Assembly: GCA_964030475.1 (NCBI GenBank)
Contig: CAXIPT010000003.1
Span: forward strand, 10,679,953 to 10,743,952
Source of the DNA: Tethya wilhelma
Taxonomy: Eukaryota > Porifera > Demospongiae > Tethyida > Tethyidae
Direction: 5' to 3'
Length of the DNA: 64,000 bases
Numbering within the stretch: the stretch's first letter is position 1; each line of letters starts with the position of its first letter. This document shows positions 1 through 11,658 of this stretch, piece by piece. Made by a program: the position numbers and the translations under genes. Below the pieces are notes generated by a model, which saw only the letters and a program-made list of their open reading frames with translations, made no database searches and was not told where the DNA came from.

Positions 1-136
1 ATCCATATGAGGGTTAAAAAATAAAAATGAAGTAGTCATGTGCCGAAACTGAGACCCTGCCTTGTTCCAATACTTTTTACCGCACTGCCCATTCCTACAC
101 TACTTATTTTTTCAAAATTTTTACTACTTGTTTAAT
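1..136. repeat. Right half of a palindromic MITE (family also at 43525-43877)
   Basis: The sequence from about 27 to 136 (TGAAGTAGTCATGTGCCGAA, then a match to GCACTGCCCATTCCTA and an AAATTTTTACTACTTG end) repeats the right arm of the inverted-repeat element at 43525-43877. The element is cut by the window edge. A left-arm fragment of the same family is at 30483-30538. It has no coding capacity. Confidence 0.7.
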
Positions 137-179
137 TAAGAGTATAGTAAAAAGACTTAAAGCTGCCTTTACCATTTTA

Positions 180-950
180 ACCAAAGCCAATTAACCACCA
201 CAAACATTTCATAAACTGGAATGATTATATGAAAAGATTCCTACAAAAAAATGGTAGGAATACTGTAAACCTCCAAACGAAACAAGAACATCAGGCCAGG
301 CTATATTTCCTTAAAAAATTAACAAAAATCCAATATCAATCAGACCAATTGTTTCAAGCTGCAATAGCATTACAGAAAACATTTTTTTTTACATATGGCT
401 ACAGCCCTTTGCAAAAAATCTACCATCACACATTGAGGGTAGTAGTGAATTCATCAACCTCATCGAAAGAACAAAAATTCCCACGAACAGTATATTCTAG
501 TATATTTTGACGTAACATCATTATAAACATACCACTCACATAGATGCATGGCTTAAAAAAATAACCACATTCCTAGCTGAATACCCTCATACATACAAAT
601 ATCCAGAACAACCACATGCACTAGTAATCAAAGAGATAATGAAAATGGTACTAGAAAACAACATCATCACATTTGACGCGTTCAATTCTATAAACAACTT
701 CAAGGAACAGCAATGGGGACAAAAATGGCCCCAAGTTACTAGTATACGCAAACGTCTTTATGGGAGTAATAGAAGAAATAATGATCAACTGAAAGAATTC
801 ATCTCAACAATAAATCAAAATAATAAACTCAACAAAAAAAATTTCGTTTGAAGCAGATGACTAATATTCTTAGACCTAGAGCTATACAAAGTTGAAAGAT
901 TGAATTCAACAAACATACTTGACGTAAAAACACACATAAAAAACCAATAA
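180..950 (+). pseudogene. Decayed Penelope-like (PLE) reverse transcriptase remnant
   Basis: At 701-739 one frame reads QGTAMGTKMAPSY, the hallmark reverse-transcriptase block of Penelope-like elements. It is followed in a shifted frame at about 750-790 by YANVFMGVIEE, the continuation expected in that family. Another frame just upstream carries the preceding helix (KEIMKMVLENNIITF). Stops and frameshifts separate these blocks, so this is a dead fragment. No GIY-YIG endonuclease or terminal repeats were found. The region is strongly A-rich. An alternative is another RT family that shares the TAMGTKMAP block. Confidence 0.6.
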
Positions 951-960
951 ATAATTGTAT

Positions 961-2274
961 GTACACTGTTAGAAATAAGGTGTAAGTTAACACCTTTTTG
1001 GGGTGTCCCGCGTAATGTTTAAGTTTTGCACCCCTGGAGTGTTATAGAGCACCCCTCAAAATTCACTGGAGTGTTACATAGCACTCTTTTATGTGCTATA
1101 TAACACTCCAGTGTTGTTATTGAGCACCCAGCTATACAACATTCTGTAGCTACACAGCACCTTTAATGTATCAATTTCATGAACAAAATTCAATTCAAAC
1201 ACAGCATAAATTGTTTCTATGATCTGTCCAGAGTCTTTCTTGACAACTGCATGTCCAGCCGGGAGTTGCTGTATGCTTGTGGCTACCTGTACAGTAATAG
1301 ATCGAGGACATTATTGTCTAATTGACATAATTATAGCTACATAACATGTACATATAGCTAGCTTTTCCCATCCCTATTTAATTTGTACACAAATAATATG
1401 TATATCCACACATACACACTTGTAATGATGCTTACACTTACCATCAGTCTCTTTAACATAATGAATGAGTGCATTTCAGGCTTTTGTGTATACTCTTCAT
1501 TTCACCACAACTGCCATCACTGTTCCTAAGACCAAGTAAGCCTTTCTCTCACAGGATCAGGCTTAGCGCGCTGATCTACAAGGGTTCAAAGTTCACGATT
1601 TCAACCATACAGCTTATAACAGTAGGCCTTATCTAGCTGTTCTTACCTCAAATTTTGAGTTTATCTAGGTTGCAGCCATCTTTTTATGCTATCTGGAAGT
1701 CATATTTGGGGGTATTGTAGCTTTTCCAATGACTTATCAACGGCGCTGAAAAAATAAATATCACTGAGCCCAGTTAGTACAGCTCAGTTAGACTGTAAAA
1801 CATCAACTTTTCTTACCTCAAGCACTCCAAATTGAATTCTTGACAAGTTTAACTCTCTCCTTTTCAGTTTTTCCTGCCTAGAAGTCATCCTTTCAGGGTT
1901 TTGTTGAAGAACTCAGCATCTTCACACAAGACAAAATTTACAGCTGCTCACTCTAAGTTCAAAATTGCGCTACTGAGCATGCTCAGTAATGATGTCATTG
2001 CTATTGAATATAAATTAGCCTGTTTAAAAGTCAGTGATTTGGCACTATTAGATGGTTCTAAGTTGCATATAGCCATTTCTGAGTGTTGTTATGATGCTAA
2101 GATGTATTTAATATGAGTATGAAGTATTATTGTACAAAAGGTTTTGATAAACACCCATGGGTGTTGTTTAACACAGAATAGGTGTTGTACGACACTGGAG
2201 TGTTAGGTAACACCCCGAAAAATTTTTCGGTCAATAATGGGGTGTTGATGGACACCTTATTTCTAACAGTGTAC
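961..2274. mobile_element. Non-autonomous DNA transposon, 23-bp perfect TIRs
   Basis: GTACACTGTTAGAAATAAGG at 961 is repeated as an exact inverted copy ending at 2274; the perfect match is 23 bp (961-983 against 2252-2274). If the TIR proper starts CACTG, the outer TA on both sides is a TA target duplication, as in Tc1/mariner-like elements. Both ends also carry iterated CACTCCAGTGTT/AACACTGGAGTG-type subterminal motifs (1030-1130 and 2150-2215). The 1.3-kb interior has no recognisable transposase; the 71-codon ORF at 1901-2116 is not convincing. The superfamily assignment is inference. Confidence 0.8.
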
Positions 2275-2343
2275 ACGCTGAATCATGCCACCAAACAGAA
2301 ACTAAGAAAGCCGTAATGATCGGCAAGTCCAAAATTTAGGTGT

Positions 2344-2724
2344 TAACTACCACTCAAATTTATACGAGATAGGTAATTATCTACTAGAACTACCACTCAA
2401 ATTTTGACGACAAGCAAAACACTAACACTCAAATTTATACGAGTTCATGCAAACTGTAGACAACTACTACTCACATTTATACGAGATAACCAAGTTTTTG
2501 CTGTAAATAGAAGGAATGGGAATATAGGAATTTATATTTTTGCCTTATTGTGTGTTGTTAAGTAAAAAACCCTCAAAAATTGATGATTGTTTGAATGTAC
2601 TAACACTCAAAATTATACGAGATAGATGCTAGTTCAAAACAACTAACACTCAAATTTATACGAGATCAGGGAAAAACTTGTGTACGAGATAGACCTGTTT
2701 TGGTGCTTTTTTGAGTGGTAGTTA
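2344..2724. mobile_element. Small TIR element filled with an iterated ACTCAAATTTATACGAG motif
   Basis: TAACTACCACTCAAA at 2344-2358 recurs inverted at 2710-2724. Between them the motif ACTCAAATTTATACGAG or close variants occurs about six times (near 2350, 2390, 2427, 2470, 2606 and 2648), irregularly spaced. The element is noncoding. It starts 70 bp beyond the 961-2274 element. The motifs could be subterminal transposase-binding repeats; that is inference. Confidence 0.55.
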
Positions 2725-2861
2725 TAGTGGCTTATTCCGGGGTCCTTCCTGCACACACAAAGATTGCAAAGCAAAGTACATTGGAATGTCAACCAGACCA
2801 ATTAAATATTGAATTTCTACAATCAAACAGCTCAGTCATAACTAAACATCAACAAGTGAAA

Positions 2862-3150
2862 GTGGGTGGCCTGGTGGCTTGTTCACCACTGACTCTGACT
2901 CCCCAACCCATGGGTAGGCGGTTCGAGTCCCTCCAGTGCCACAGGTATTTGTTTCCCATTTTCTCTTTCGGGCTCTGCCTAGGAGTTAATTTAGCTCTTC
3001 CCCAAAAAATAAGGAGGTGAATTTCACCCCCGGAGGGGATGTAAAGCCGTCAGTCCCGGGGACCTGCGTTCATTAGCCCTAGGCTATTTGCAGGCCCACA
3101 TTAGCCACAATTGTGGTAAACCCGAAGGGGAAAAAAAGACATAATATTCC
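2862..3150 (+). repeat. tRNA-derived SINE candidate
   Basis: An 80-nt head at about 2862-2942 resembles a tRNA: an A-box-like GTGGCCTGGTGGCTTG, a B-box GGTTCGAGTCC at 2920-2930, and ends (GTGG...CCAC) that could pair as an acceptor stem. It is followed by a tRNA-unrelated body that includes a GC-rich segment around 3020-3090. This is the usual plan of a polymerase III SINE. It is not called as a functional tRNA because no clean anticodon arm could be drawn. Confidence 0.5.
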
Positions 3151-3299
3151 AAATCCTAGAAACAGCACCTCCTCATCTTGATTAGGAACCCTAACCAAAT
3201 ATATAAAAGGCCTAAATAAACAGTCTATGATAACAACAACTGAGGATGGCCACTGCATGCGCCTGTGCACATGGTTTAGAACTTCTGTATGACTGAAAT

Positions 3300-4780
3300 T
3301 ATCACAAATGTTAATGTTCGTGAGTCTCAGAATGTTTCATACAAACATCTACGGAAATTAATCTCAATGCAAAAAACGTTCAACTTTGTATAGCTCCTTA
3401 CTGCCGTAGACCTTATTGCATATCATGCTCAATATTCAATTCAACATGAACATTGATTGTTAAATAGCTAGGTGTTTCACTTCATACTTCTCATGCAATC
3501 ACCAATCCTCAGGTTTACAGTATGCTAGCTGCTTCTGTATAACTTCAGTAGATTCTGGAGACCATCTACTCCAATTTATGAATTTGGTTTATTTCCCAAA
3601 AGTATTCATAGCATGCCTACACCATGTGTCTGGTTTTGTGCACTGTTGTCAAATTTAACCAAAGTCAAAATCCCCCCTAATCATGTCACCCCACCTTGAG
3701 TTTACTGAGATGAACCAATATCATGCGGTGACATTATCATCCGATAATAAATTTGCCAGTAATGCAGCATTAATTTTAGTATTCGGTCTGTCTGATTGCA
3801 TACAGGAAATTCCCATGGTGTACATAAGTGTGTTTATTTATTAATTTTGTGCACGTGCTTACTCCATGATCTGAACAGGTGTGTTTATTAACATTATGAT
3901 TATAGCTATTGCTTACTAGCTTCGTGCACATTTGGCTGTGTTTAAGCATGCAAAAACATTACTTTTAAGTTTCATGGAGTCAGTGTGTCATATACTTATT
4001 GTTTACTAATGTAAATAGGTGTAGGAATGGGTTAGTGGATGGGGGTGAGGGGAGGAAATGGGCCTCGAATTCTTACTCTATCCAGCTGTATCATATACAC
4101 TGGCATGCAGTATATTTTTGCATAGTTAATTTTACTTGCTGCATACATGCATGATTAGAGGTTGCCTCCCAAACCATGCAAAGCTTATGTTGTGAGCAAT
4201 CTAGCCATGGCCTGCATCCATGTGTATTCATGCATAAAACAGATAATTATTCTGGTATGAATAAAATTTTGGACCCATAAATCAATTTAATATTCACAAA
4301 CAAAACTTAGTATAGATAGCAGTGCATGCATACACATATGCATGTGCTGAGGTAACTTACGAGTTTTATACTTAGGTATAGGAGCTAGATGGTGATTTTT
4401 AAGGGTCTGCATAGCATGTGCACGCACGTTCTCAATATATAATCTTGTTCCTCCATGCAGTGGGGTGACTAAGGAAGAAAAAAACCCATTGAAAATTTGA
4501 TGCTAGCTGTGCATAAATTTGTAATATTCATTTCTGTTAGGTTTTTTTTTCTGGATCAGATGATCATTATTCGCTGTTATGTAAAATAAAGAATTCATGC
4601 TTGTCATCTCCCTTCAACAATTCTATTTTGGCTCACAGGATTACCCATACTGCATTTTCTTGCATTGCGTGTATTTTATTTTGTCATGATTACATCACAT
4701 TGTATAAGGGACTCTAACTAAATTCTCATGACATTTGCATGCAAATTTTGCATTAGGTGATTTCCTGTGCTAAAATTTAT
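3300..4780. other. Intergenic, no gene seen
   Basis: AT-rich sequence with many GCATGCA words and short T-runs. No ORF with family similarity, RNA gene or clear inverted repeat was found. Confidence 0.5.
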
Positions 4781-4783
4781 GGC

Positions 4784-4791
4784 TATAAAAG
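4784..4791 (+). promoter_or_regulatory. TATA box (TATAAAAG)
   Basis: A consensus TATAAAAG lies 64 bp upstream of the ATG at 4855 that opens the double-kinase gene, a spacing compatible with a short 5' UTR. It is the best core-promoter match seen in the window; transcription start not shown. Confidence 0.5.
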
Positions 4792-4854
4792 TAGCTGAAA
4801 TGTGTAGAGCAAAGCAACTGATCCAGGAGTAGCAGAGAGTTGATCAGCTTTATA

Positions 4855-7800
4855 ATGGGGAGCAAAACACCAGACTTGAGCCGTTTCTACATGCTAGGAG
4901 AAATAATGTACACAAGCAAAAAATTTAGGAGAAGGTTCCTTTGGCAGTGTAGAAGAAGTCATCATTTCTGGTACTGTTTGTGCATGCAAGAAACTTCATG
5001 ATACTTTGATAGACCCTCAAAATGAAGGGGCTACAAGAATAAGGAGTCGATTTGAATCTGAATGCCAACTCATGTCATGTGTGCGCCACCCAAATATTGT
5101 TCAGTTTTATGGTCTTTGCGATCATCCAGCTAGCCGATATCCTGCTCTTGTTATGGAACGACTAGCATGCAGTGTTGAAGACCTTCTCGTGAAAGCTGAG
5201 AAGGAGAGCAGAATCATTCCCTTTTCTCTCAAGGTGTCAATTCTAACAGACACCCTAAAGGGTCTAGTGTATCTTCATAGCCACAATCCATGCATAGTTC
5301 ATCGCGATCTCACTTCCAAAAATGTCCTGCTCACACCTTCCATGGAAGCGAAAATTGCAGACTTGGGAAATTCTCTTGTCATCGACCCTCAAACAGTGAA
5401 CAAAACCTTGACCCGCATGCCTGGAACAGCCGTCTATATGCCTCCAGAAGCAATGGATTACCACTCCAAAGGATACAATGCAAAAGTGGACATATTCTCT
5501 TTTGGACACCTTGCACTGTACATCATCATCCAACAGTTTCCTGAAAAACTGCTACAAGCAACATATTCTGTTGCAGCTGACAAAGACAAGGAAGAACAAC
5601 TTTGTGCACGTAGTGAGTTTGAAAGGAGACAACCCTACATTGCTACTCTATACAAGGCTATTGGGAAGGAGCATCTCCTATCAACAATCATCAGACAGTG
5701 CCTAAACAACCTACCTGAAAGGAGGCCAACAGCTAAAGAGTTGTTGAAGCAGATCTTGGATGCTCCCAAACGTATGCTTCGAGATGAGAGTGATATATAT
5801 GTGGAGTACAGCAGCATGCACAGGCTTGAGCTCATTCAGCAAATGGTGAGTCATTATGAACCTGTGACTGAAGAAGAAAGAGGTGGAGTGGATGTGTATC
5901 ATACTGTGCCATCAAAAGCCTCTGTTACATGGTCTCGTACTGATCAACTGAAGGTAAATTTATAAAGTTTTGTTGTGATGTATAATTATTCAGGCCAATT
6001 ATACTATAATGCAGAATGGTGTACCTGGACGGTTGGAAATAACTTCCTCAAAGTCAAGAAGATCTAATAAGAAGCCATACACCTTTCAAATTCTTAATGG
6101 TACACTGAAGTACTATGAACAGGTATATAATTGCATGCAGTGCCAATTATTAATAGCATTTAGGTTTATCTTAGCAAGCATGCTTTTAGGCATATATGCC
6201 AGAACACTCTATAGCTTTAACTGTCAAGATATCGGGCCATCTTGTTTCTCCTTGCACATATTTTGTGAGGAAGGTCTGCATGGGTACACGAGGCTCATGA
6301 TAAGTAGATATGCATGTTCTATCAAAGTAATATTAGACAACACTGTAGCTAATTGAAGTTAACTATAATAGCTATAGACTCAATGTATACAACTTTAAAT
6401 TTCCTATATTATACAGAAAAAGAAGGATGAAATCAAACTGGAAGATATAGTACAAATTACCGTTCAAGATTCAAAATACCCAAACACTTTCCCATTTGAG
6501 TTGGTACGCAAAGGAAAAGAACATGCTTCCATTCAACTTAGTGCGTCATCTGAGGTACAGTAAATCTCATTTAAAGTTTCATATTACAGTATATATATTT
6601 GATAATTAATACAGATTAGGATTTCTCATAACACGGTTTTAGTATCGGTCCAGGCCTTTTTAGAGCTGAGGTTACCATGCATGTAACTGTACGTGATCCT
6701 CCACACCCATGGCATACCATACATGGCCATAATATATGCTGATTAGCTGCTGTGACCGAACTAAAGTTTATCTACTACCCTACCTAGTGTTTATACCATA
6801 TAGCAGGAAAATTTCGCGGTGTCAAACTTTCGCAGATGTCTCTAGCCAAAATTTTGCATTTTAATTAGCTTTCGCAGATGAGCTGTGTGAACCCATACAT
6901 ATATACGTTACAGAGAATTTCGTGGATAAAAACTTTCCTGGATGGATCGTGATCCGTGAAAACTAAACCCCACGAAACTTTCCCGCCATATGGTAATAGA
7001 TTAGAAGTTGAACTTGTTGTAGATAGCCTCGTTCCCAGGCTCCCCCCTCTTAGTATGGAAGGGAAAGGGGGGAGCCTGGTCACCAATCTCACGTGACATA
7101 CGTCATGCAATGGCAAATACAACGTATGGTAGAGAGCGCGCTCTTTCCCGGGTTTTTGCCAACAGCTTTCAAAATAATTTTACAGTCTGTGAGATCGAGA
7201 CAGGAGGGTCAGGCAAGTGAAAAAAGAAAGTAGTCAACTAGGAGGCCTGTTGTATTTAGCAGTAGTTCAATGTTGTAGGTTAGTAAGACGTGCTTGGACT
7301 GTCACGATGGCAACTAGCCTCGAGGCCTTATGCCTAGGCTTTTGAGTTACTTTTTTATCCGTAGACTACGAACTCAGCTAATGCAAAAAATTTTGGAGAA
7401 ATATATACCTGGTTTTTGTTCTGCTGGCTGTATTTTCTGCTGCAAAATCTTGAGCAAAAGTCATACCAAGCTATTACACATGAGCGCTAGCAACGTCACC
7501 ATGCATTTTTGCGTGGGCGAAATTTTTACCTGTCTACCACTTGTCTACCTCACGTGAGATTGGCGACCAGGCCCTCTGCCGTGCTTTTTTGCAAAAAAGC
7601 TAAAGGGAGGGGCCTGGGATCGAGGCTATGTTGTAGACACCCCTCGAAATGGTGTCTAGGTATTTTGTATTAAATAAAATAATAGTAAATTTTATGTTAT
7701 GCACAATTTCGGTATGAACATTTGGCAAATTTACTATATATGGAGCCATTTTGCTCTCATCAAAATAAATTTAAGTCAATTTTGTATAACATATAAATAT

Positions 7801-9501
7801 ATACAGGAAGAGCGATCAAGCTGGGTTGAAGCTATTGGAAACATGAAGGAAGTTGACATTGAGGGTGATATTGCGTACGTAGAAACTGACAATGCCTACC
7901 AAAAGCCAACTCGGGCTGATGATGAACACAACAGTTACTATGAAGTCATTCAGCCTGAAACCCCATATGGGACTGCAAAGAAACGTTCACAAACAGAAAA
8001 TGTTTACCTCCAAGTCATAGCTGGTAGTTCAACTGCAGAAGTGTATGATACTGCACATGCATCTGTTTCTGAGCCATGCTCACCTGCCACTACAAAGCCT
8101 GTCACAGCTACTATTCCAAATGGTCACGAGTCTGCAAAAAATGCAAGTACTAAAGCAGACATTGCCAGCAATTCTTTGAATACATATCAGTTACGTCAAA
8201 TACTTAGTTCCATTGAGCAGCTTTTGCAAACTGGCAGCTTCAAACATGTGACTGAATCTGAAAACAACCATGGTGAAGATTGTAAGACAACACAAGCAGT
8301 GTCTAATCCAAGATTTCCACTCAGCAGATCACTTTCTGAGTTACATGTCCACGATCAAAGACCACCTCCATTGCCACCAAAGCCACAGGGCACATGTACA
8401 CCAGAACAGAGTGACCCTAATAGCAGCAGGCAGCACTCTGGATCCACCTCACCACTAGCAGAGAGACCAGCTAGTCTTTCCATTGGTCAGCGTGGCACTG
8501 CTAAACTAGCACGAGCAAACACCTATCCAAAGATTGATGTTGAGGGGACTGCTCTATACGTCAATACAGAAGTATCTCCTAAGGAGGTCCCTCAGGGTGT
8601 TCCAAGCTTGGTAGTTGAGAAGCCAAAAGATGAAGGGATACCAAGAGAGAGAAAGACCAGCTCAACGAAAGGGCTTCTTGATCCTTCAGAGCTCAGACTA
8701 GGTATGTTTTTTGACACTGTGCATCCACCGGTTGTTTCATGTGTCTTAATTTTTCACGTACAACACATTGCAGCTCTAAATAAGACACTCCAAACTGAAG
8801 ATCATTCACCACAAAGTCCGTTGTAAGTGTTCCAATATATATGCTCTATATATATACTCTTGCGATATACGTGCCTTCTTCTCTGTCAGGTTGGTTACAG
8901 GAGATAGTGACTCAGAGATGGTTATAAAGGATCGACCAGATTGGGCTGTTCCAAGTATGTTAATTCATGCTCTTTCAGGATTATAGTGTTGTTGGTGTGT
9001 GAGTGATGCCTACATACTTTTGTTTGGTGTGTGTGTGTGTGTTGGGAGGTGGGGAGCATTATATGGTTAACCCAGTTTCAGCAAGGAAGCAATCTTGTTT
9101 ACATGCAAGAGAGGTTTCAGTATTATAGTGGTATATCCAATGTAGGTACTGATGTGTCTCCACTACCCAGTCCCTTGATGCCTAGAAATTGCCAAAACCC
9201 TCTTCCAGGACTCCAGAAACAAGCTTCAAACTTGTTTCTACAAAGCTCAGCACTATGTGGCCTGCAGGAAATTGGCCAAGGTAAAAAATTGAAATTGTAT
9301 TCATTCAGTATTGACATGTATGCATGGTCTCACCTCACTACTGTAATATTATGTTAACTATACTGAAAATATTTAAATGGCGAGAGCCTCCATTATAATA
9401 GAGTATGTCATTCATGTGACTAACATGTATGCATACTAAGCTAATAATTTTCACTGGTTAAAATATTCATGAGCCTGAGAGTGAGGCTATGATCATCATA
9501 A

Positions 9502-9533
<32 letters not shown>

Positions 9534-11658
9534 GGCCAATTTGGCAAAGTTTACAAAGCCACTCTAAAACGTAGTGAGCACTCACCAGGAGTAATAGTAG
9601 CCGTGAAAGAGATCAAAAACTACCAGTCAAAACAAGAAATGAGTGACTTTCAACAAGAAATGAATGTGATGAAAGATATGATCCATCCTAATATCATTCA
9701 TCTCTACGGAATGATTATTGAAGGTTTGTTGTTTAAATTGTCAGCTAATATTATACTTAGTCACACCACCTACCTTTCAGGTACACCTAAGCTCGTTCTT
9801 GAGTATCTACCAAAAGGAGACTTGAAAAATCACCTCATTGTGAGTTTATCAATTATAAAGTAAATTCTTCAACTTAATACACATTTCTAATCTTTTAGAA
9901 AAACACACGCTCAGTGAATGAGCTTGTTAAGTATATGATTGATGTTGCCATGGGGATGCATTACCTTGCTCAAAGAAAATTAGTCCATAGGGTATGTTGA
10001 TTTCACATATGCATAAAGATGTACCAATATCTACCCACTCATTCTCTCTCACACATGCAAACACATACATACAGGATCTAGCTGCTCGCAATGTGATGGT
10101 TGATGACAATGAAACTTGTAAAGTAGCCGATTTTGGACTCCTTCGAGAGATTCCCAAAGATGACACGATCTATCACGCCACGAGACAGATGCCTTGGCCC
10201 ATTCGGTGGATGGCACCAGAGAGTCTTGGAGAGAGAGAATTCTCTTCAGCCTCAGATGTGTGGAGCTTTGGAGTTCTTTGCTGGGAGTTGTACCACCCAA
10301 CTGAGACACCTTATGCTAAGTATCCTGACAACATGCAGTACGTAAGATTAAAATAGAATTTACATGGAGCAATATACTGTATAGATGGAAACTAAAATTT
10401 TGTGAGGGTTCTATTTTGGGACAAAGCTTTTTGTGTGATAAAGCTAAGCAACAATCATGCTAACTGTGCTGGAAGCCAATTTGCATATTAATAGTGAAGC
10501 TTTTGCCAGTGTAAAAAACAGGTGCCGCGATGATACTGCTGTGCATCCAAACCCCTCATTTTCTAGCCAGGCAACCAAGCTTCCTAAAGTGATGTAGCCT
10601 AAGTACTTCTGCACGTACATGGCAAATTTCAAGCTATGTTTCATATTTGAGCTTCATTTCACCAAATTGAAACTGCATTAGTATAATTATAGTTAATTGC
10701 TACTATATTGATTATAATAGAAATTGCCATTTTATGAGCCTCAGAAATGTGTATTGTTGCATACTATGCATTTGTTACTACTTGTACCATAACAGCTATG
10801 TGGTCAGCTGTTATTACAAAATTTAATGTAGTATAACTGCATAAACATTGAAGGAACTGTGTAACTATAATAAGAGGTGTTTTGTAAAAAAATAATAACC
10901 TGTATAATTATGGTATGTCTGTCATGGAATTAAGTTTACCAAACTATAATGGTGGAGGATCTGTCATTAAGCACTGTATAAAGTAACTAGCTCTCTAGCA
11001 TAATCTACAGAAAAGTAGCTGTAAGCTTGAGGTCCACGCATGGCACACATGGCTATATATGTTTCTTAAATCACTGACAGCTAAAATAATATTATGATGA
11101 CCATTAGCTTTCCACCATTGATACAATCAGCTAGAAAAATGACTTTTATAAAATTTTGTGCATGTGCAGTGACAGATATAGAAGTGAAAATTGATAACTT
11201 ATACCCTTCTTTAAGATTGGCTTGCATATCAAGTAATGCTTCTTTGTGACAGTACATAATATGGAGCCTTGTGCCAAAGAGTAACATATACTTGCTTCCC
11301 TTTCACTAGCTGGATTGCATGCATATAATTATAATTTTATTATTGTAAGTGTTTTAGGAGCATGGTGAGTAGAGTGACTCTATCACTCCTTGTATACATT
11401 ATATTTTTTAATTAACAGCTGTGATGATGAAGAGAGCTTTGTTTATTGTACGTTGTTCTAGATTTAGGCTCGATTTTTCATACGTACAGGTGTGTGATGA
11501 AGGTCACGAAGGGTCATCGATTGTCCATCCCTCCAGTGTATCCTTCAACTGTCAGTGATATCATGAAAGCCTGCTGGCAGACAAAACCAAAGAACAGACC
11601 TAGTTTTGCTCTTATATCAATGTTACTGTCAAATATAGTAGTTCAAGAACACTGTTAA
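4855..11658 (+). CDS. Double kinase: TKL-like kinase - PH - Tyr/Pro-rich linker - tyrosine kinase
   Basis: Probable cytoplasmic signalling kinase in 12 exons: 4855-5953, 6015-6122, 6417-6554, 7807-8701, 8774-8822, 8890-8954, about 9110-9280 (5' edge uncertain), 9535-9723, 9781-9839, 9899-9991, 10075-10341, 11503-11658. Exon 1 encodes a whole first kinase domain: glycine loop GEGSFGSVEEV, lysine in CACKKL, VHRDLTSKN loop, DLG instead of DFG, MPPEA. Exons 2-3 and the start of exon 4 form a PH domain ending SSWVEAIGNMKE. Exon 4 continues with several YxxV/YVET/VYLQV tyrosine motifs and the SH3-type RPPPLPPKP. Exons 7-12 encode a true tyrosine kinase: GQGQFGKVY, VAVKEIK, HRDLAARN, VADFGL, MAPES, and a C-lobe ending after KNRPSF. 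Reading frames join across the introns. Oddity: the first glycine loop is out of frame with the ATG by one base at the A6 run 4918-4923. No close named orthologue is recognised. Confidence 0.8.
6850..7000. repeat. Degenerate MITE end related to the 39844-40054 element
   Basis: This intronic stretch holds CGTGGATAAAAACTTTCC- and CCACGAAACTTTCCCGCC-type words ending CCGCCATATGGTA. They resemble the ends of the TACCGTAT element at 39844-40054. It is too degraded to define borders. Confidence 0.4.
7024..7628. mobile_element. TAGCCTCG-family MITE with 9-bp target duplication
   Basis: A 605-bp intronic element. It starts TAGCCTCGTTCCCAGGCTCC and ends in the inverted form GGGGCCTGGGATCGAGGCTA. It is flanked by the exact 9-bp direct repeat TGTTGTAGA at 7015-7023 and 7629-7637. 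No transposase is encoded. Related copies lie at 35252-35882 and 45671-45717, with degraded ones near 24102, 40480-40680 and 62217-62390. A 9-bp duplication fits MULE- or Merlin-type integration better than the 8 bp of hAT; the superfamily is inference. Confidence 0.85.
9503..9532 (+). repeat. (CA)n microsatellite at a 3' splice site
   Basis: About 15 CA units run directly into the AAG acceptor at 9532-9534, before the exon that carries the second kinase's glycine loop. The normal polypyrimidine tract is replaced by the CA repeat. Confidence 0.85.

Noticed and set aside
1901..2116. 71-codon ORF inside the 961-2274 transposon as a transposase
   Set aside because: Too short, with no catalytic motif or similarity.
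2862..2942. Functional tRNA gene
   Set aside because: A/B-box-like sequences are present, but no convincing cloverleaf or anticodon arm can be drawn; it fits a SINE head better.
5264..5533. Antisense ORFs over the first kinase exon
   Set aside because: Shadows of the kinase coding sequence with no independent support.
9121..9280. Exon start at the TTTCAG before 9121
   Set aside because: The phase carried from 8954 would give an immediate stop; an acceptor near 9109 keeps frame, though the exact site is uncertain.
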